This document shows positions 17,130-26,629 of a stretch of DNA of 64,000 nucleotides, piece after piece. The first letter of the stretch is position 1. Every line of letters starts with the position of its first letter. The stretch covers positions 3,472,001 through 3,536,000 of the forward strand of contig NZ_CP104307.1 of NCBI RefSeq assembly GCF_025252405.1. The letters are read 5' to 3'. Below the pieces are notes generated by a model. That model saw only the letters and a list, made by a program, of their open reading frames with translations, was not told the DNA's origin and made no database searches. A program made the position numbers and the translations under genes. This DNA is from Flavobacterium sp. TR2. GTDB lineage: Bacteria > Bacteroidota > Bacteroidia > Flavobacteriales > Flavobacteriaceae.

Positions 17130-17798
17130 ATGGAAATTAATTTAGCTCAAGACTGGCAGATTGTTTTAAAGGATGAAATCGAAAAACCGTATTTTAAGGA
17201 ATTAATGATTGCACTTGACCAAGAATACGACACTCATACCTGTTACCCTCCTGCAGAATTGATTTTTTCTGCTTTTGATAATTGCAGTTTTGAAGCTTTG
17301 AAAGTTGTGATTATCGGACAAGATCCTTATCATGGGGAAGGAGAGGCCAGTGGTCTAAGTTTTTCTGTAAATGATAATGTTAAGATACCGCCTTCATTGC
17401 GTAATATATTCAAGGAAATTAATACTGATTTTGATTCTATCTTTATGCCAACTTCTGGTAATCTTGAAAACTGGGCTCGTCAAGGTGTTTTACTTTTGAA
17501 TGCGTCTCTGACCGTTAGAAAGGATAGTCCAAATAGTCATAAACATTTAAAATGGAATCTTTTTACAGATGCAGTGATTCGAGCCATTTCTGATAAGAAA
17601 AAAAATGTTGTTTTTCTATTATGGGGAAGTTTTGCCCAGAAAAAAGGATCAAAAATTGATAGATCAAAGCATTTTGTTTTGGAATCTGGACACCCCTCGC
17701 CAATGAGTGCTAATCAAGGTAAATGGTTTGGAAATAAACATTTTAGCCAAACAAATGAATTTTTAAAATCTAAAGGATTGAAAGAAATTGAATGGTAA
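17130..17798 (+). CDS. ung: Uracil-DNA glycosylase, family 1
   Basis: 222 residues, the normal length. The catalytic water-activating loop GQDPYHG (about 63-69, Asp65) is followed by EASGLSFSV. The uracil-binding segment VLLLNASLTVR (about 117) and the leucine-loop/His motif GHPSPMSANQGKWFGNKHFS (about 189-208) are intact. Ung removes uracil from DNA to start base excision repair. It is monocistronic and divergent from mutS2. Confidence 0.96.
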   Translation: MEINLAQDWQIVLKDEIEKPYFKELMIALDQEYDTHTCYPPAELIFSAFDNCSFEALKVVIIGQDPYHGEGEASGLSFSVNDNVKIPPSLRNIFKEINTDFDSIFMPTSGNLENWARQGVLLLNASLTVRKDSPNSHKHLKWNLFTDAVIRAISDKKKNVVFLLWGSFAQKKGSKIDRSKHFVLESGHPSPMSANQGKWFGNKHFSQTNEFLKSKGLKEIEW

Positions 17799-17910
17799 TT
17801 TTTTGAATTTATAAAGTTTCAGAGCTGTAAAGTGACAAAGGGAAAAATTTACTACTAAAAAAAAATCTTTTGAATCTGCAAAAACTGCGAGAAGCAAAAG
17901 ATTTAATTTT

Positions 17911-18285
17911 TTATTTTTTTACAATTTCTTCTAAAACGGCTTTGTTTTCGTAATTAACCACTTTCAGAATAATTTCTTGATTTTTTACTGTTTTTCCTTC
18001 AATGATATACAATTTTCCTTTTTTGAATGGAATGTTGCTTTGATCGAAATTTACGTCTCCGTAAGTTAAGGTATTTTTGATATCAGCAGTATCGACCCAT
18101 TTTTCGTTTAAAGTCTGAACAGCTTTTTCAGAATATTGGAAAGGTTTTGTTCTGAGATTGTTTAAAACTCGGGCATTTGGAAAATAATTGCATCGGGTGT
18201 CTTTTCCGATAAAAAATCCTGATACAATAAAACATCCCATTACGAGACCAATCAAATAATATGCTAAGCGGTATGCGAACTTCAT
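17911..18285 (-). CDS. Small membrane-anchored protein (DUF4258-like)
   Basis: The start is taken at the ATG at 18285 (MKFAYRLAYYLIG), giving 124 residues; six more codons upstream (to 18303) are possible. One N-terminal membrane helix (about 5-25) is followed by a small periplasmic or cytoplasmic domain with LRTKPFQYSEKAVQTL and a strand-rich end. Flavobacterial proteins with this beginning are, as I recall, annotated DUF4258. The gene follows the alanine dehydrogenase gene by 36 bp and is probably co-transcribed with it. No catalytic residue is identifiable. Confidence 0.68.
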   Translation of the reverse strand: MKFAYRLAYYLIGLVMGCFIVSGFFIGKDTRCNYFPNARVLNNLRTKPFQYSEKAVQTLNEKWVDTADIKNTLTYGDVNFDQSNIPFKKGKLYIIEGKTVKNQEIILKVVNYENKAVLEEIVKK

Positions 18286-18321
18286 GAAATAAAATTTTTG
18301 CAAAGGTACGCTAAAGTTCCT

Positions 18322-19521
18322 TTAAAATACAAGTAAATTAATATCGTTATCCGGAAGGTCGAACCAGTCGCCGATGGCTTTATTGGTCAAAATTCCGTGA
18401 TAAAGATAAATTCCATTTTTAAGTCCTTTGTTGCATCGAATTGCGCTTTCAATACCACCATCTTCAGCTATCTGATGCAGATACGGTGTTAAGATGTTAC
18501 TGATTGATAATGAAGCAGTTTTGGAATATCTTGATGGAATGTTTGGTACGCAATAGTGTAAAACATTACTTTTTATAAACGTCGGTTTTTCGTGAGTGGT
18601 AACTTCAGAAGTTTCGAAGCAGCCACCGGTATCAATGCTCACGTCAACAATTACGGCACCTTTTTTCATGTGTTCCACCATTGTTTCATTGACCACAATC
18701 GGACAGCGTTCTTTGCCTCGCATAGCGCCAATTGCGACGTCACAGCGTCTTAAAGCTTTTAATAAGCCTTTTTGCTGTATGGTTGAAGTGAAAATTCTTT
18801 GATTTAAATTGTTTTGCAGACGGCGTAATTTAGTAATAGAATTATCAAAAACTTTTACGTTTGCGCCTAGTCCAATCGCAGTTTTAGCAGCAAACTCGCC
18901 AACAGTTCCAGCCCCAAGAATTACAACTTCCGTAGGAGGAACGCCAGTTATATTTCCGAATAAAAGTCCTTTTCCGAATTCATTTGTGATCATTAATTCG
19001 GCTGCAATAAGAATCGAAGCAGTTCCCGCAATTTCACTTAAAGATTTTACTGCTGGATAAGAACCGTCTTGGTCTTTTATATATTCAAAAGCAAAAGCGG
19101 TAATTTTCTTTTTGGCCAAAGCTTCGAAGTATTCTTTCTTTTTGGTTTTAAGCTGAATAGCAGAAATAATTACCGTTTCTGGATTGATCATTTCGATTTC
19201 AGTTAAAGTTGGCGGTTCTACTTTTAATAGAAACGGACAGCCAAAAACTCTTTTAGTGTCTTTTGTAATTTCTGCACCAGCATCTGCATATTCTTTGTCT
19301 GTATAACTCGAACTTTCTCCAGCGCCAGATTCGATCATAACGCGATGCCCTTCATAAGTTAAGGAAGCGACTGCATCAGGCGTAAGACAGATACGACGTT
19401 CTTGATAACTTGTTTCTTTAGGAATTCCTATAAAAAGTTCTCTTTTAAAACGACCAACCTCAAGTTTTTCTTCCTGCGGTATTAATTGTTGTTTTGTAAA
19501 TGGAGTTAACGTGATTGACAT
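18322..19521 (-). CDS. ald: Alanine dehydrogenase (Bacteroidota type)
   Basis: 399 residues. The N-terminal AlaDH/PNT catalytic domain shows FIGIPKETSYQERRICLTPDAVASL (split here as GIPKETSYQERRICLTP) and SGAGESSSYTDKEYADAGAEI. The Rossmann NAD domain has VVILGAGTVGEFAAKTAIGL (about 198-217), and VIVDVSIDTGGCFETSEVTTH follows. The reaction is reversible NAD-dependent deamination of L-alanine to pyruvate and ammonia. It lacks the membrane segments of transhydrogenase alpha. tsaE lies upstream on the same strand with a 139-bp gap. Confidence 0.9.
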   Translation of the reverse strand: MSITLTPFTKQQLIPQEEKLEVGRFKRELFIGIPKETSYQERRICLTPDAVASLTYEGHRVMIESGAGESSSYTDKEYADAGAEITKDTKRVFGCPFLLKVEPPTLTEIEMINPETVIISAIQLKTKKKEYFEALAKKKITAFAFEYIKDQDGSYPAVKSLSEIAGTASILIAAELMITNEFGKGLLFGNITGVPPTEVVILGAGTVGEFAAKTAIGLGANVKVFDNSITKLRRLQNNLNQRIFTSTIQQKGLLKALRRCDVAIGAMRGKERCPIVVNETMVEHMKKGAVIVDVSIDTGGCFETSEVTTHEKPTFIKSNVLHYCVPNIPSRYSKTASLSISNILTPYLHQIAEDGGIESAIRCNKGLKNGIYLYHGILTNKAIGDWFDLPDNDINLLVF

Positions 19522-19660
19522 GGATAGTGCAAAAAATTAAAAGTACAAATTACGTAAAAAGTTTTAAAATTAGTGTAAAAATTCTGCTAATACTCACACT
19601 TAAAAGTTAAGAAACCATAATAGCTTTCAATAAAAGTATCGATTTTGCTTTAGAAGAATT

Positions 19661-20068
19661 TTAAACCAGTTCTAATTCTCTTTTTCCGTCAGGAAGCAAT
19701 TCTATGTTTATGGTAGAATGTTCTTCGGGAATCAAACTTGCAATTTTTTCAGACCATTCGATAAAACACCAGCCTCCCGAATACAAATAATCATCGACAC
19801 CCATATCTAGCGCCTCGGTTTCTTTGTTTAATCTGTAAAAATCAAAGTGATAGACCGTTTGATTGTTAGTGGTGTGGTATTCATTCACTAAAGAAAAAGT
19901 CGGGCTGCTTGTAGCATCTTGAACTCCCAAACTTTTGCATAGCTGTTTGATTAAAGTAGTTTTTCCAACTCCCATTTCTCCATTAAAAAGAATGATTTTT
20001 TTTGGGTTTGAAGCTATAATCTGTTCGGCAACTTCTTGAATTTGATCTAATGAAAAAACGATGTTCAT
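19661..20068 (-). CDS. tsaE: tRNA threonylcarbamoyladenosine biosynthesis ATPase TsaE
   Basis: 135 residues, typical for the family. It has Walker A GEMGVGKTT (30-38), SPTFSLVNEYHT (about 54), VYHFDFYRL (about 72) and the tryptophan motif WCFIEWSEKI (about 99). TsaE supports the t6A37 modification complex with TsaB and TsaD. It is between porX and ald on the minus strand. A Sua5/YciO-type protein that may supply the pathway's intermediate is at 7641-8261. Confidence 0.93.
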   Translation of the reverse strand: MNIVFSLDQIQEVAEQIIASNPKKIILFNGEMGVGKTTLIKQLCKSLGVQDATSSPTFSLVNEYHTTNNQTVYHFDFYRLNKETEALDMGVDDYLYSGGWCFIEWSEKIASLIPEEHSTINIELLPDGKRELELV

Positions 20069-20083
20069 TGTTGTTTATTTTTT

Positions 20084-20161
20084 GCCACGAATTTCACGAA
20101 TTTTCGCGAATTAAAGTTTTATTTTTTTAGAATTTTCAAATCAATTAGTGAAATTCGCGGC
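20084..20161. repeat. Inverted repeat, GCCACGAATT type
   Basis: Arms 20084-20097 (GCCACGAATTTCAC) and 20148-20161 (GTGAAATTCGCGGC) match at 13 of 14 positions around a 50-bp AT-rich loop. It lies between porX and tsaE. The same type occurs at 59720-59778 between hisC and hisB. Confidence 0.75.
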
Positions 20162-20169
20162 TAGTGCTT

Positions 20170-21723
20170 TTATTTAGGATTAAAAACCAGGAACGGAATA
20201 ATCATTTCTTCTAATGAAATTCCTCCGTGCTGGTAAGTGTTTTTGTAATAGCTCACATAATGATTGTAGTTGTTTACGTAAGCCAAGAAAAAATCATTTT
20301 TGGCAAAAATAAACGAACTGCTCATGTTTATTGCAGGCAAACCAATTGATTTTGGTTCTTTGACTACATAAACGTCTTTTTGTTCGTATGTTAAACTGCG
20401 CCCGGTTTTGTAGCGTAAATTTAGACTTGTGTTTTTGTCTCCCACAACTTTCGACGGATTTTTTACATTAATAGTTCCGTGGTCTGTTGTTAGAATCAGT
20501 TTGAAGCCTAAAAGCTGTGCCTGCTGAATAATTTCTAATAAAGGAGAATTTTTGAACCAGCTTAGGGTTAAAGAACGATATGCTTTGTCGTCTGAAGCCA
20601 ATTCTTTTACGACTTCCATTTCGGTTTTAGCGTGCGAAAGCATATCAACAAAGTTGTAGACGACCGTCACTAAATCGTTCCCTTTTAAAGCCTTGAAATT
20701 TTCTGCCAATTTTTTTCCGCCTGCGTAGTTGGTGATTTTAAAATAATCTTCCTTAATATTCAATCCTAAACGTTTTAATTGTGCCGACAGAAATTCTGCT
20801 TCGTAAAGGTTTTTTCCGCCGTCTTCCACATCATTTTTCCAGTATTCCGGAAATTGCTTTTCCATTTCTAAAGGCATTAAACCTGAAAAAATCGAATTTC
20901 TGGCATATTGTGTGGCAGTTGGAAGAATAGAGTAGTACGGAACTTCTTTTTCCAATTTGTAATAGTTTGAAACTACGCCTTCAAAAGCTTTCCATTGGTC
21001 GTAACGAAGGTTGTCAATTACAACAAAAAGAATCGGTTTGTCTTTCTTTTTTATTTCTGGAACAACCAATTCTTTAAATAAAGTGTTGGACTGGATTGGT
21101 TTATCAGCTTTTGGCGCAAACCAGTCTTCATAGTTTCTTTCGATGTACTTTCCAAATTGCGAATTGGCTTCTACTTTCTGAGACTCCAAAATTTCGATCA
21201 TTGCCGTATCGTTGATGTCTTCGAGTTTTAGTTCCCAAAAAAGCAGTTTTTTATACAGCTCGATCCAGTCTTCATAAGAATTAACCATAGCCAATTCCAT
21301 TGAAATCTTTCTGAATTCTTTTTGATAATCTAAGGTTGTCTTTTCTGTAATTAATCGCGAATCATCCAGATTTTTCTTCAAACTCAATAAAATCTGATTC
21401 GGGTTTACAGGTTTTATCAAATAATCGGCGATTTTAGAACCAATGGCTTCTTCCATAATGTATTCTTCCTCGCTTTTGGTGATCATAATCATTGGGATGG
21501 CAGATTTTTTTTCTTTCATTTCAGAAAGCGTTTCCAATCCGCTCATTCCTGGCATATTTTCATCTAGAAAAACAATGTCAAAATTATCTTCCTCAAATAA
21601 GGCAATCGCATCGAGACCGTTATTGCAAGTCGTTACTTCGTAATTCTTTTTTTCTAGAAATAATATGTGAGGCTTTAAAAGATCGATTTCATCGTCGACC
21701 CAAAGTATTTTTATCTTATCCAT
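20170..21723 (-). CDS. porX: PorX: response regulator fused to an alkaline-phosphatase-superfamily (PglZ-like) domain
   Basis: 517 residues. An N-terminal CheY-like receiver (about 1-120) has the acidic pair DDE (10-12), the phosphoacceptor Asp54 in VFLDENMPG, Thr/Ser at about 82 and Lys in IKPVNP near 104. A linker follows, then a PglZ/alkaline-phosphatase-superfamily domain (about 205-517) with VVIDNLRYDQW, FSGLMPLEME, TTDHGTINVKNP and YQHGGISLEEMIIP supplying metal-binding Asp and His residues. PorX is the response regulator that, with the kinase PorY, controls type IX secretion genes in Porphyromonas and is conserved in gliding flavobacteria. The porY kinase is not adjacent here, as is usual. 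Confidence 0.93.
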   Translation of the reverse strand: MDKIKILWVDDEIDLLKPHILFLEKKNYEVTTCNNGLDAIALFEEDNFDIVFLDENMPGMSGLETLSEMKEKKSAIPMIMITKSEEEYIMEEAIGSKIADYLIKPVNPNQILLSLKKNLDDSRLITEKTTLDYQKEFRKISMELAMVNSYEDWIELYKKLLFWELKLEDINDTAMIEILESQKVEANSQFGKYIERNYEDWFAPKADKPIQSNTLFKELVVPEIKKKDKPILFVVIDNLRYDQWKAFEGVVSNYYKLEKEVPYYSILPTATQYARNSIFSGLMPLEMEKQFPEYWKNDVEDGGKNLYEAEFLSAQLKRLGLNIKEDYFKITNYAGGKKLAENFKALKGNDLVTVVYNFVDMLSHAKTEMEVVKELASDDKAYRSLTLSWFKNSPLLEIIQQAQLLGFKLILTTDHGTINVKNPSKVVGDKNTSLNLRYKTGRSLTYEQKDVYVVKEPKSIGLPAINMSSSFIFAKNDFFLAYVNNYNHYVSYYKNTYQHGGISLEEMIIPFLVFNPK

Positions 21724-21915
21724 AAATCAATTTAATTTTACTGCAATTTAAAGTTATAGAACTAAAAAAGTATTAAAAATAGTATAAAATTACCAAAGAT
21801 GAAACGCGATTTTATTTTGAAAATTAACATTTTTTAATGTATTGTATTGATAATCATTGTGATTTCGATTGTTATTTTTAAATAAAAAACACCGAACTCT
21901 TTATACTTATTTACT

Positions 21916-21923
21916 TATATTTG
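21916..21923 (+). promoter_or_regulatory. -7 promoter box of the HD-domain gene
   Basis: TATATTTG matches TANNTTTG exactly. It lies downstream of the first in-frame ATG (21869) and 23 bases before the GTG at 21947, so it argues for the GTG as the true start. No clear -33 element is visible. Confidence 0.5.
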
Positions 21924-21946
21924 TTGACCAAAAAAATAACCAGACT

Positions 21947-23176
21947 GTGACTCAGATCAATAAACTTAAAATATTCAACGATCCTATATATGGATTCATT
22001 ACGATTCCGAATGAGCTGGTTTACGACTTAATTCAGCATCCTTATTTTCAGCGTCTGCGTCGTATTTCACAGATGGGATTATCGTATTTGGTATACCCAG
22101 GAGCCAATCATACCCGTTTTCATCATGCGCTAGGCTGTATGCATTTGATGAAGAAAGCCATTGATACGCTTCGTTTTAAAGATGTTGTTATTTCGGATGA
22201 AGAAGAAAATGCGCTCCTGATAGCAATTTTACTTCATGATATAGGACATGGGCCATTTTCGCACGCTATGGAAAAAAGTATTGTGGAAGATGTGCATCAT
22301 GAAGCCATTTCGCTATTGTTTATGAATCAGCTGAATGAAGAGTTTGGCGGAAGATTGAGTCTGGCGATTCAGGTTTTTAAGGGAGAATACCATAGAAAAT
22401 TCATGCTTCAATTGATTTCAAGTCAGTTGGATATGGATCGAATGGATTACTTGAAACGCGATAGTTTTTATACAGGTGTTGCTGAAGGAAATGTAAATTC
22501 TGAACGATTGATTCAGATGATGAATGTAGAAAATGACGTTTTGGTGATTGAAGAAAAAGGAATTTATTCTGTAGAAAAATTTCTGCTTTCTAGAAGATTA
22601 ATGTACTGGCAGGCCTATTTGCATAAAACAAGTCTGGTTGCCGAATTAATTTTGATGAAAGTTTTAAAAAGAGCAAAAGAACTGGTTTTAAAAGGTGTAG
22701 ATCTTCCTTGCAGTGAACCGCTTTCTTATTTTATGCATAACAAAATTACGCTTGAAGATTTTGATGCTGAAAAGTTAGATTTATTTTCACAGTTAGATGA
22801 TTTTGATATTATTAGTGCTCTAAAAGCTTGGCAGAGACAAGATGATTTTGTTTTAAGCACTTTGAGTAAAATGATAATCAACAGAGATTTGCTTAAAATA
22901 AAAATGAGCGCCGAGAAAGTTTCTATGGAAGAGTCTCAGTCTTTGAAAGAGCAGTTTGCCAATAAGCACCATATTTCGCAATTGGAGGCAGGATATTTTA
23001 TTTTTAGAGGGAAAATTAAAAACCAAGCTTATAGTAAAGAAGCGGAACCTATTCGTATTTTGAAAAAAGATAAAACAATTGAAGATGTTGTTGAGGCTTC
23101 TGACCAGCTGAATCTGAAATCGTTATCTAAATTGGTGACAAAATATTATATCTGTTTTCCAAAACAACTTATATAA
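21947..23176 (+). CDS. HD-domain phosphohydrolase (SAMHD1/dGTPase-like)
   Basis: The start is placed at GTG 21947 (protein begins (M)TQINKLKIFNDPIYGFI), giving 409 residues. An ATG at 21869 is in frame but lies upstream of the TATATTTG promoter box, and its 26 extra residues do not fit the family start as I know it. The HD metal site is complete: RFHHALG (His), LLHDIGHGPFSHAME (HD pair) and the distal Asp in DMDRMDYLKRD. Relatives hydrolyse dNTPs to nucleosides and triphosphate or act on other phosphoesters; the substrate is not known for this bacterial branch. lpxD follows 39 bp later. Confidence 0.88.
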   Translation: MTQINKLKIFNDPIYGFITIPNELVYDLIQHPYFQRLRRISQMGLSYLVYPGANHTRFHHALGCMHLMKKAIDTLRFKDVVISDEEENALLIAILLHDIGHGPFSHAMEKSIVEDVHHEAISLLFMNQLNEEFGGRLSLAIQVFKGEYHRKFMLQLISSQLDMDRMDYLKRDSFYTGVAEGNVNSERLIQMMNVENDVLVIEEKGIYSVEKFLLSRRLMYWQAYLHKTSLVAELILMKVLKRAKELVLKGVDLPCSEPLSYFMHNKITLEDFDAEKLDLFSQLDDFDIISALKAWQRQDDFVLSTLSKMIINRDLLKIKMSAEKVSMEESQSLKEQFANKHHISQLEAGYFIFRGKIKNQAYSKEAEPIRILKKDKTIEDVVEASDQLNLKSLSKLVTKYYICFPKQLI

Positions 23177-23202
23177 AATTAACATTTAAAACCTATTTTT
23201 TA

Positions 23203-23210
23203 TATTTTTG
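23203..23210 (+). promoter_or_regulatory. -7 box immediately before lpxD (possible leaderless start)
   Basis: TATTTTTG ends only 5 bases before the lpxD ATG at 23216. The expected transcription start is at or next to the A of the start codon, which would make the mRNA leaderless. No -33 element is obvious, so read-through from the HD gene is also possible. Confidence 0.4.
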
Positions 23211-23215
23211 TCGCG

Positions 23216-24259
23216 ATGAAATTTACAGCAGAACAAATAGCAGGAATTTTAGAAGGAGAAGTTGTTGGGAATCCCAATGCAGAAGTTTCTAAGCTTTCTA
23301 AAATCGAAGAAGGAGAGGAAGGTTCTCTTACTTTTTTGGCTAACCCAAAGTATATCAATTATATATATACGACAAAGGCGACAGTAACAATTGTTAATGA
23401 CAGCTTTATTCCTGAACAGGAAATTACTACTACACTAATAAAGGTAGAAGATGCTTATGCGGCGTTTTCTAAACTTTTGCATTTTTATAATCAGGTAAAA
23501 TTAAACAAAAACGGTATCGAGCCCCAGTCATTTATGTCTGAAGGAACTAAGTATGGTGAAAACCTATATTTAGGAAGTTTTAGTTATATCGGACAAAATG
23601 TGGTTTTAGGTAATAATGTAAAAATTTACCCAAATAGCTTTATTGGCGATAATGTTGTCATTGGAGATAATGTATTCATTTTTGCTGGTGCAAAAATCTA
23701 TTCTGAAACTGTTATCGGCAATAATTGTACAGTTCATTCGGGTGTTATTATAGGTGCTGACGGTTTTGGTTTTGCGCCAAATGAAAACGGAGAATACAGC
23801 AAAGTGCCTCAAATTGGAAATGTTATTATTGAAGATAATGTAGATATTGGTGCTAATACCACTATAGATAGAGCAACTCTTGGTTCTACGATAATTAGAA
23901 AAGGAGTTAAATTAGACAATCAGATTCAGATTGCCCATAATGTAGAAATTGGAAAAAATACTGTGATAGCCGCTCAGAGTGGCGTAGCAGGTTCTACAAA
24001 AATTGGCGAAAATTGTATGATTGGAGGACAAGTAGGTATTGCAGGTCATTTAACAATAGGCAATAATGTTAGGCTTCAAGCGCAGTCGGGTGTAGCCAGA
24101 AACATTAAAGACGATGAAGTTCTGCAAGGAACGCCATCTCTTGGATATACAGATTTTAATAAATCGTACGTTCATTTTAAGAATCTGCCTAAAATTGTGG
24201 CTGAAGTTGAAGAATTAAAAAAACAAATAATAAACCCAAAAAATGGAAATAATGGTTAA
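23216..24259 (+). CDS. lpxD: UDP-3-O-acylglucosamine N-acyltransferase LpxD
   Basis: 347 residues, the standard length. The N-terminal uridine-binding domain (about 1-100; [22 protein letters not shown], with the conserved FL.NPKY) is followed by a left-handed beta-helix of hexapeptide repeats (about 105-310) with the catalytic His in [18 protein letters not shown] and [10 protein letters not shown]. The C-terminal helix is [14 protein letters not shown]. LpxD adds the second N-linked acyl chain to UDP-3-O-acyl-GlcN in lipid A synthesis. Its last 17 bases overlap the start of lpxC/fabZ, suggesting translational coupling. Confidence 0.95.
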   Translation: MKFTAEQIAGILEGEVVGNPNAEVSKLSKIEEGEEGSLTFLANPKYINYIYTTKATVTIVNDSFIPEQEITTTLIKVEDAYAAFSKLLHFYNQVKLNKNGIEPQSFMSEGTKYGENLYLGSFSYIGQNVVLGNNVKIYPNSFIGDNVVIGDNVFIFAGAKIYSETVIGNNCTVHSGVIIGADGFGFAPNENGEYSKVPQIGNVIIEDNVDIGANTTIDRATLGSTIIRKGVKLDNQIQIAHNVEIGKNTVIAAQSGVAGSTKIGENCMIGGQVGIAGHLTIGNNVRLQAQSGVARNIKDDEVLQGTPSLGYTDFNKSYVHFKNLPKIVAEVEELKKQIINPKNGNNG

Positions 24260-25640
24260 ACAGAAAACCATCAAAAATGAAATTTCGCTAACAGGAGTTG
24301 GTTTACACACTGGAAAAGAAGTTACAATGACTTTTAAACCTGCACCCGTTAATAATGGTTTCACTTTTGTAAGAGTAGATTTGCAAGGTCAACCAGTCAT
24401 TGAGGCTGATGCTAATTATGTTGTTAACACTCAAAGAGGAACAAATCTTGAGAAATTAGGAGTAAAAATCCAAACACCAGAACACGTTTTAGCTGCAGTA
24501 GTTGGCTGCGATTTGGATAACATTATTATTGAATTGAATGCCTCTGAACTTCCTATTATGGATGGTTCATCAAAATATTTTGTTGAAGCGATTGAAAAGG
24601 CAGGAATTGAAGAGCAAGATGCGCAACGCAATGTTTACGTAGTTAAAGAAGTAATCTCTTTTACTGACGAAGCCACTGGAAGCGAAATTTTGGTGATGCC
24701 AAGCGATGAATATCAGGTTACAACAATGGTAGATTTTGGTACAAAAGTTTTAGGTACTCAAAACGCTACTCTTAAAAGTATAGCAGATTTTAAATCTGAA
24801 ATCGCAAGTTCAAGAACTTTTAGCTTCCTTCACGAATTAGAATCTTTGTTAGAGCACGGACTTATTAAAGGGGGAGATTTAAATAATGCAATTGTATATG
24901 TAGATAAAGAAATCTCTGAGTCTACAATGGCTAATTTAAAGAAAGCATTTGGTAAAGATGAGATTTCTGTAAAGCCAAACGGCGTTTTAGACAACCTTAC
25001 TTTACATTATCCAAACGAAGCGGCAAGACACAAATTGCTTGATGTAATTGGAGACTTATCTTTAATAGGAGTTCGTATTCAAGGAAAAATTATTGCTAAT
25101 AAACCTGGACACTTTGTAAATACTCAATTTGCAAAGAAATTAGCCAAAATTATCAAAATAGAGCAGAGAAATCATGTTCCTACTTATGATTTGCATCAAG
25201 AACCTTTGATGGATATTCATAAAATTATGTCTATGCTTCCTCACAGACCTCCATTCTTGTTGATTGACAGAATTATCGAAATGTCTGATCGTCATGTTGT
25301 TGGTTTGAAAAATGTTACTATGAACGAGAATTTCTTCGTAGGACACTTTCCGGAAGCTCCAGTTATGCCAGGTGTATTAATTGTAGAAGCAATGGCGCAA
25401 ACTGGAGGAATTTTAGTGTTAAGCACTGTTCCAGATCCTGAAAATTATTTGACCTATTTCATGAAAATTGATAATGTTAAATTTAAGCATAAAGTATTGC
25501 CAGGTGATACTTTAATCTTTAAATGTGAGTTAATTTCTCCTATCAGAAGAGGAATTTGCCATATGCAGGCAAACGCTTATGCAAATGGTAAATTGGTTAC
25601 TGAAGCAGAATTAATGGCACAAATAGCAAGAAAACAATAA
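24243..25640 (+). CDS. lpxC/fabZ: Bifunctional UDP-3-O-acyl-GlcNAc deacetylase / 3-hydroxyacyl-ACP dehydratase (LpxC-FabZ fusion)
   Basis: 465 residues in two enzymes. LpxC (about 1-300) has [11 protein letters not shown] with the zinc His near 79, and [19 protein letters not shown] with the other zinc ligands His and Asp. FabZ (about 318-465) has [37 protein letters not shown] with catalytic His and Glu, and the ending [11 protein letters not shown]. The fusion is the standard form in Bacteroidota. It deacetylates the lipid A precursor (committed step) and dehydrates hydroxyacyl-ACP in fatty acid elongation. The start overlaps lpxD; an ATG three codons further in (24252) is an alternative. 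Confidence 0.96.
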   Translation: MEIMVKQKTIKNEISLTGVGLHTGKEVTMTFKPAPVNNGFTFVRVDLQGQPVIEADANYVVNTQRGTNLEKLGVKIQTPEHVLAAVVGCDLDNIIIELNASELPIMDGSSKYFVEAIEKAGIEEQDAQRNVYVVKEVISFTDEATGSEILVMPSDEYQVTTMVDFGTKVLGTQNATLKSIADFKSEIASSRTFSFLHELESLLEHGLIKGGDLNNAIVYVDKEISESTMANLKKAFGKDEISVKPNGVLDNLTLHYPNEAARHKLLDVIGDLSLIGVRIQGKIIANKPGHFVNTQFAKKLAKIIKIEQRNHVPTYDLHQEPLMDIHKIMSMLPHRPPFLLIDRIIEMSDRHVVGLKNVTMNENFFVGHFPEAPVMPGVLIVEAMAQTGGILVLSTVPDPENYLTYFMKIDNVKFKHKVLPGDTLIFKCELISPIRRGICHMQANAYANGKLVTEAELMAQIARKQ

Positions 25641-25714
25641 TAAATTATCAAATTTATTGTTTAGGTTTGTTGCTTCAAATCAGAATATTTTAATTAAAAA
25701 TATAAAACATACAG

Positions 25715-26500
25715 ATGAATCAACCATTAGCATATGTTCATCCAGGCGCAAAAATCGCTAAAAATGTTGTAATAGAGCCATTTACAACAATTCACAATAA
25801 TGTTGTTATTGGTGATGGTACTTGGATTGGTTCAAACGTGACCATTATGGAAGGTGCTCGAATTGGAAAAAATTGTAATATTTTTCCAGGAGCTGTAATT
25901 TCTGCAGTGCCACAAGATTTAAAATTCGGCGGCGAAGATTCTCTTGCGATTATCGGTGATAATTGTACAATTAGAGAATGCGTAACCATAAATAGAGGAA
26001 CAGTAGCTTCTGGCCAGACTGTAATTGGAAACAATTGTCTAATAATGGCTTATGCACACATCGCGCACGATTGCGAGATTGGAAACAATGCTATTATTGT
26101 AAATGGTGTTGCTTTGGCAGGTCACGTAGTTGTTGGAAATCACGCTGTTATTGGAGGTTTGGCGGCAATTCACCAATTTATCCATATTGGAGATCATGCT
26201 ATGATTTCTGGTGGTTCGTTGGTAAGAAAAGACGTTCCTCCGTTTACAAAAGCAGCAAAGGAACCTTTGTCCTATGTTGGAATTAATTCTGTTGGTTTAA
26301 GAAGAAGAGGGTTTACAACTGAAAAGATTAGAGAAATTCAGGAAATCTATAGAATTTTATACCAAAAGAACTACAATACAACTCAAGCTTTAAGTATTAT
26401 TGAGGCTGAAATGGAAGCGACTCCTGAAAGAGATGAAATTCTAGATTTTATTAGAAATTCATCTAGAGGAATTATGAAAGGTTACTCAGGAAACTATTAA
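25715..26500 (+). CDS. lpxA: Acyl-ACP--UDP-N-acetylglucosamine O-acyltransferase LpxA
   Basis: 261 residues. Left-handed beta-helix repeats run from about 4 to 185 (VHPGAKIAKNVVIEPF, IGDGTWIGSNVTIMEGARIG, RECVTINRG). The catalytic His is in AYAHIAHDCEIGNNAIIVNG, and the C-terminal helical domain contains YVGINSVGLRRRGFT. LpxA performs the first step of lipid A synthesis. It follows lpxC/fabZ by 74 bp in the same operon. Confidence 0.95.
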   Translation: MNQPLAYVHPGAKIAKNVVIEPFTTIHNNVVIGDGTWIGSNVTIMEGARIGKNCNIFPGAVISAVPQDLKFGGEDSLAIIGDNCTIRECVTINRGTVASGQTVIGNNCLIMAYAHIAHDCEIGNNAIIVNGVALAGHVVVGNHAVIGGLAAIHQFIHIGDHAMISGGSLVRKDVPPFTKAAKEPLSYVGINSVGLRRRGFTTEKIREIQEIYRILYQKNYNTTQALSIIEAEMEATPERDEILDFIRNSSRGIMKGYSGNY

Positions 26501-26520
26501 TTTTAGAGTTTAGATTTCTG

Positions 26521-26621
26521 ATTTTAGATTTCTAAACTTTACAAAATTAGTATATTAAAAATAAAAAAAAATATAATGTAGACCGATTTAAATCTAAAAT
26601 CTACATTCTTAAATCTAAAAT
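26521..26621. repeat. 'attttagattt / aaatctaaaat' inverted repeat upstream of efp
   Basis: ATTTTAGATTT (26521-26531) is complementary to two copies of AAATCTAAAAT (26590-26600 and 26611-26621). The same words recur between hisH and hisA (61681-61720) and between hisF and hisIE. It fills the lpxA-efp spacer. Confidence 0.6.
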
Positions 26622-26629
26622 AAAAAAAA

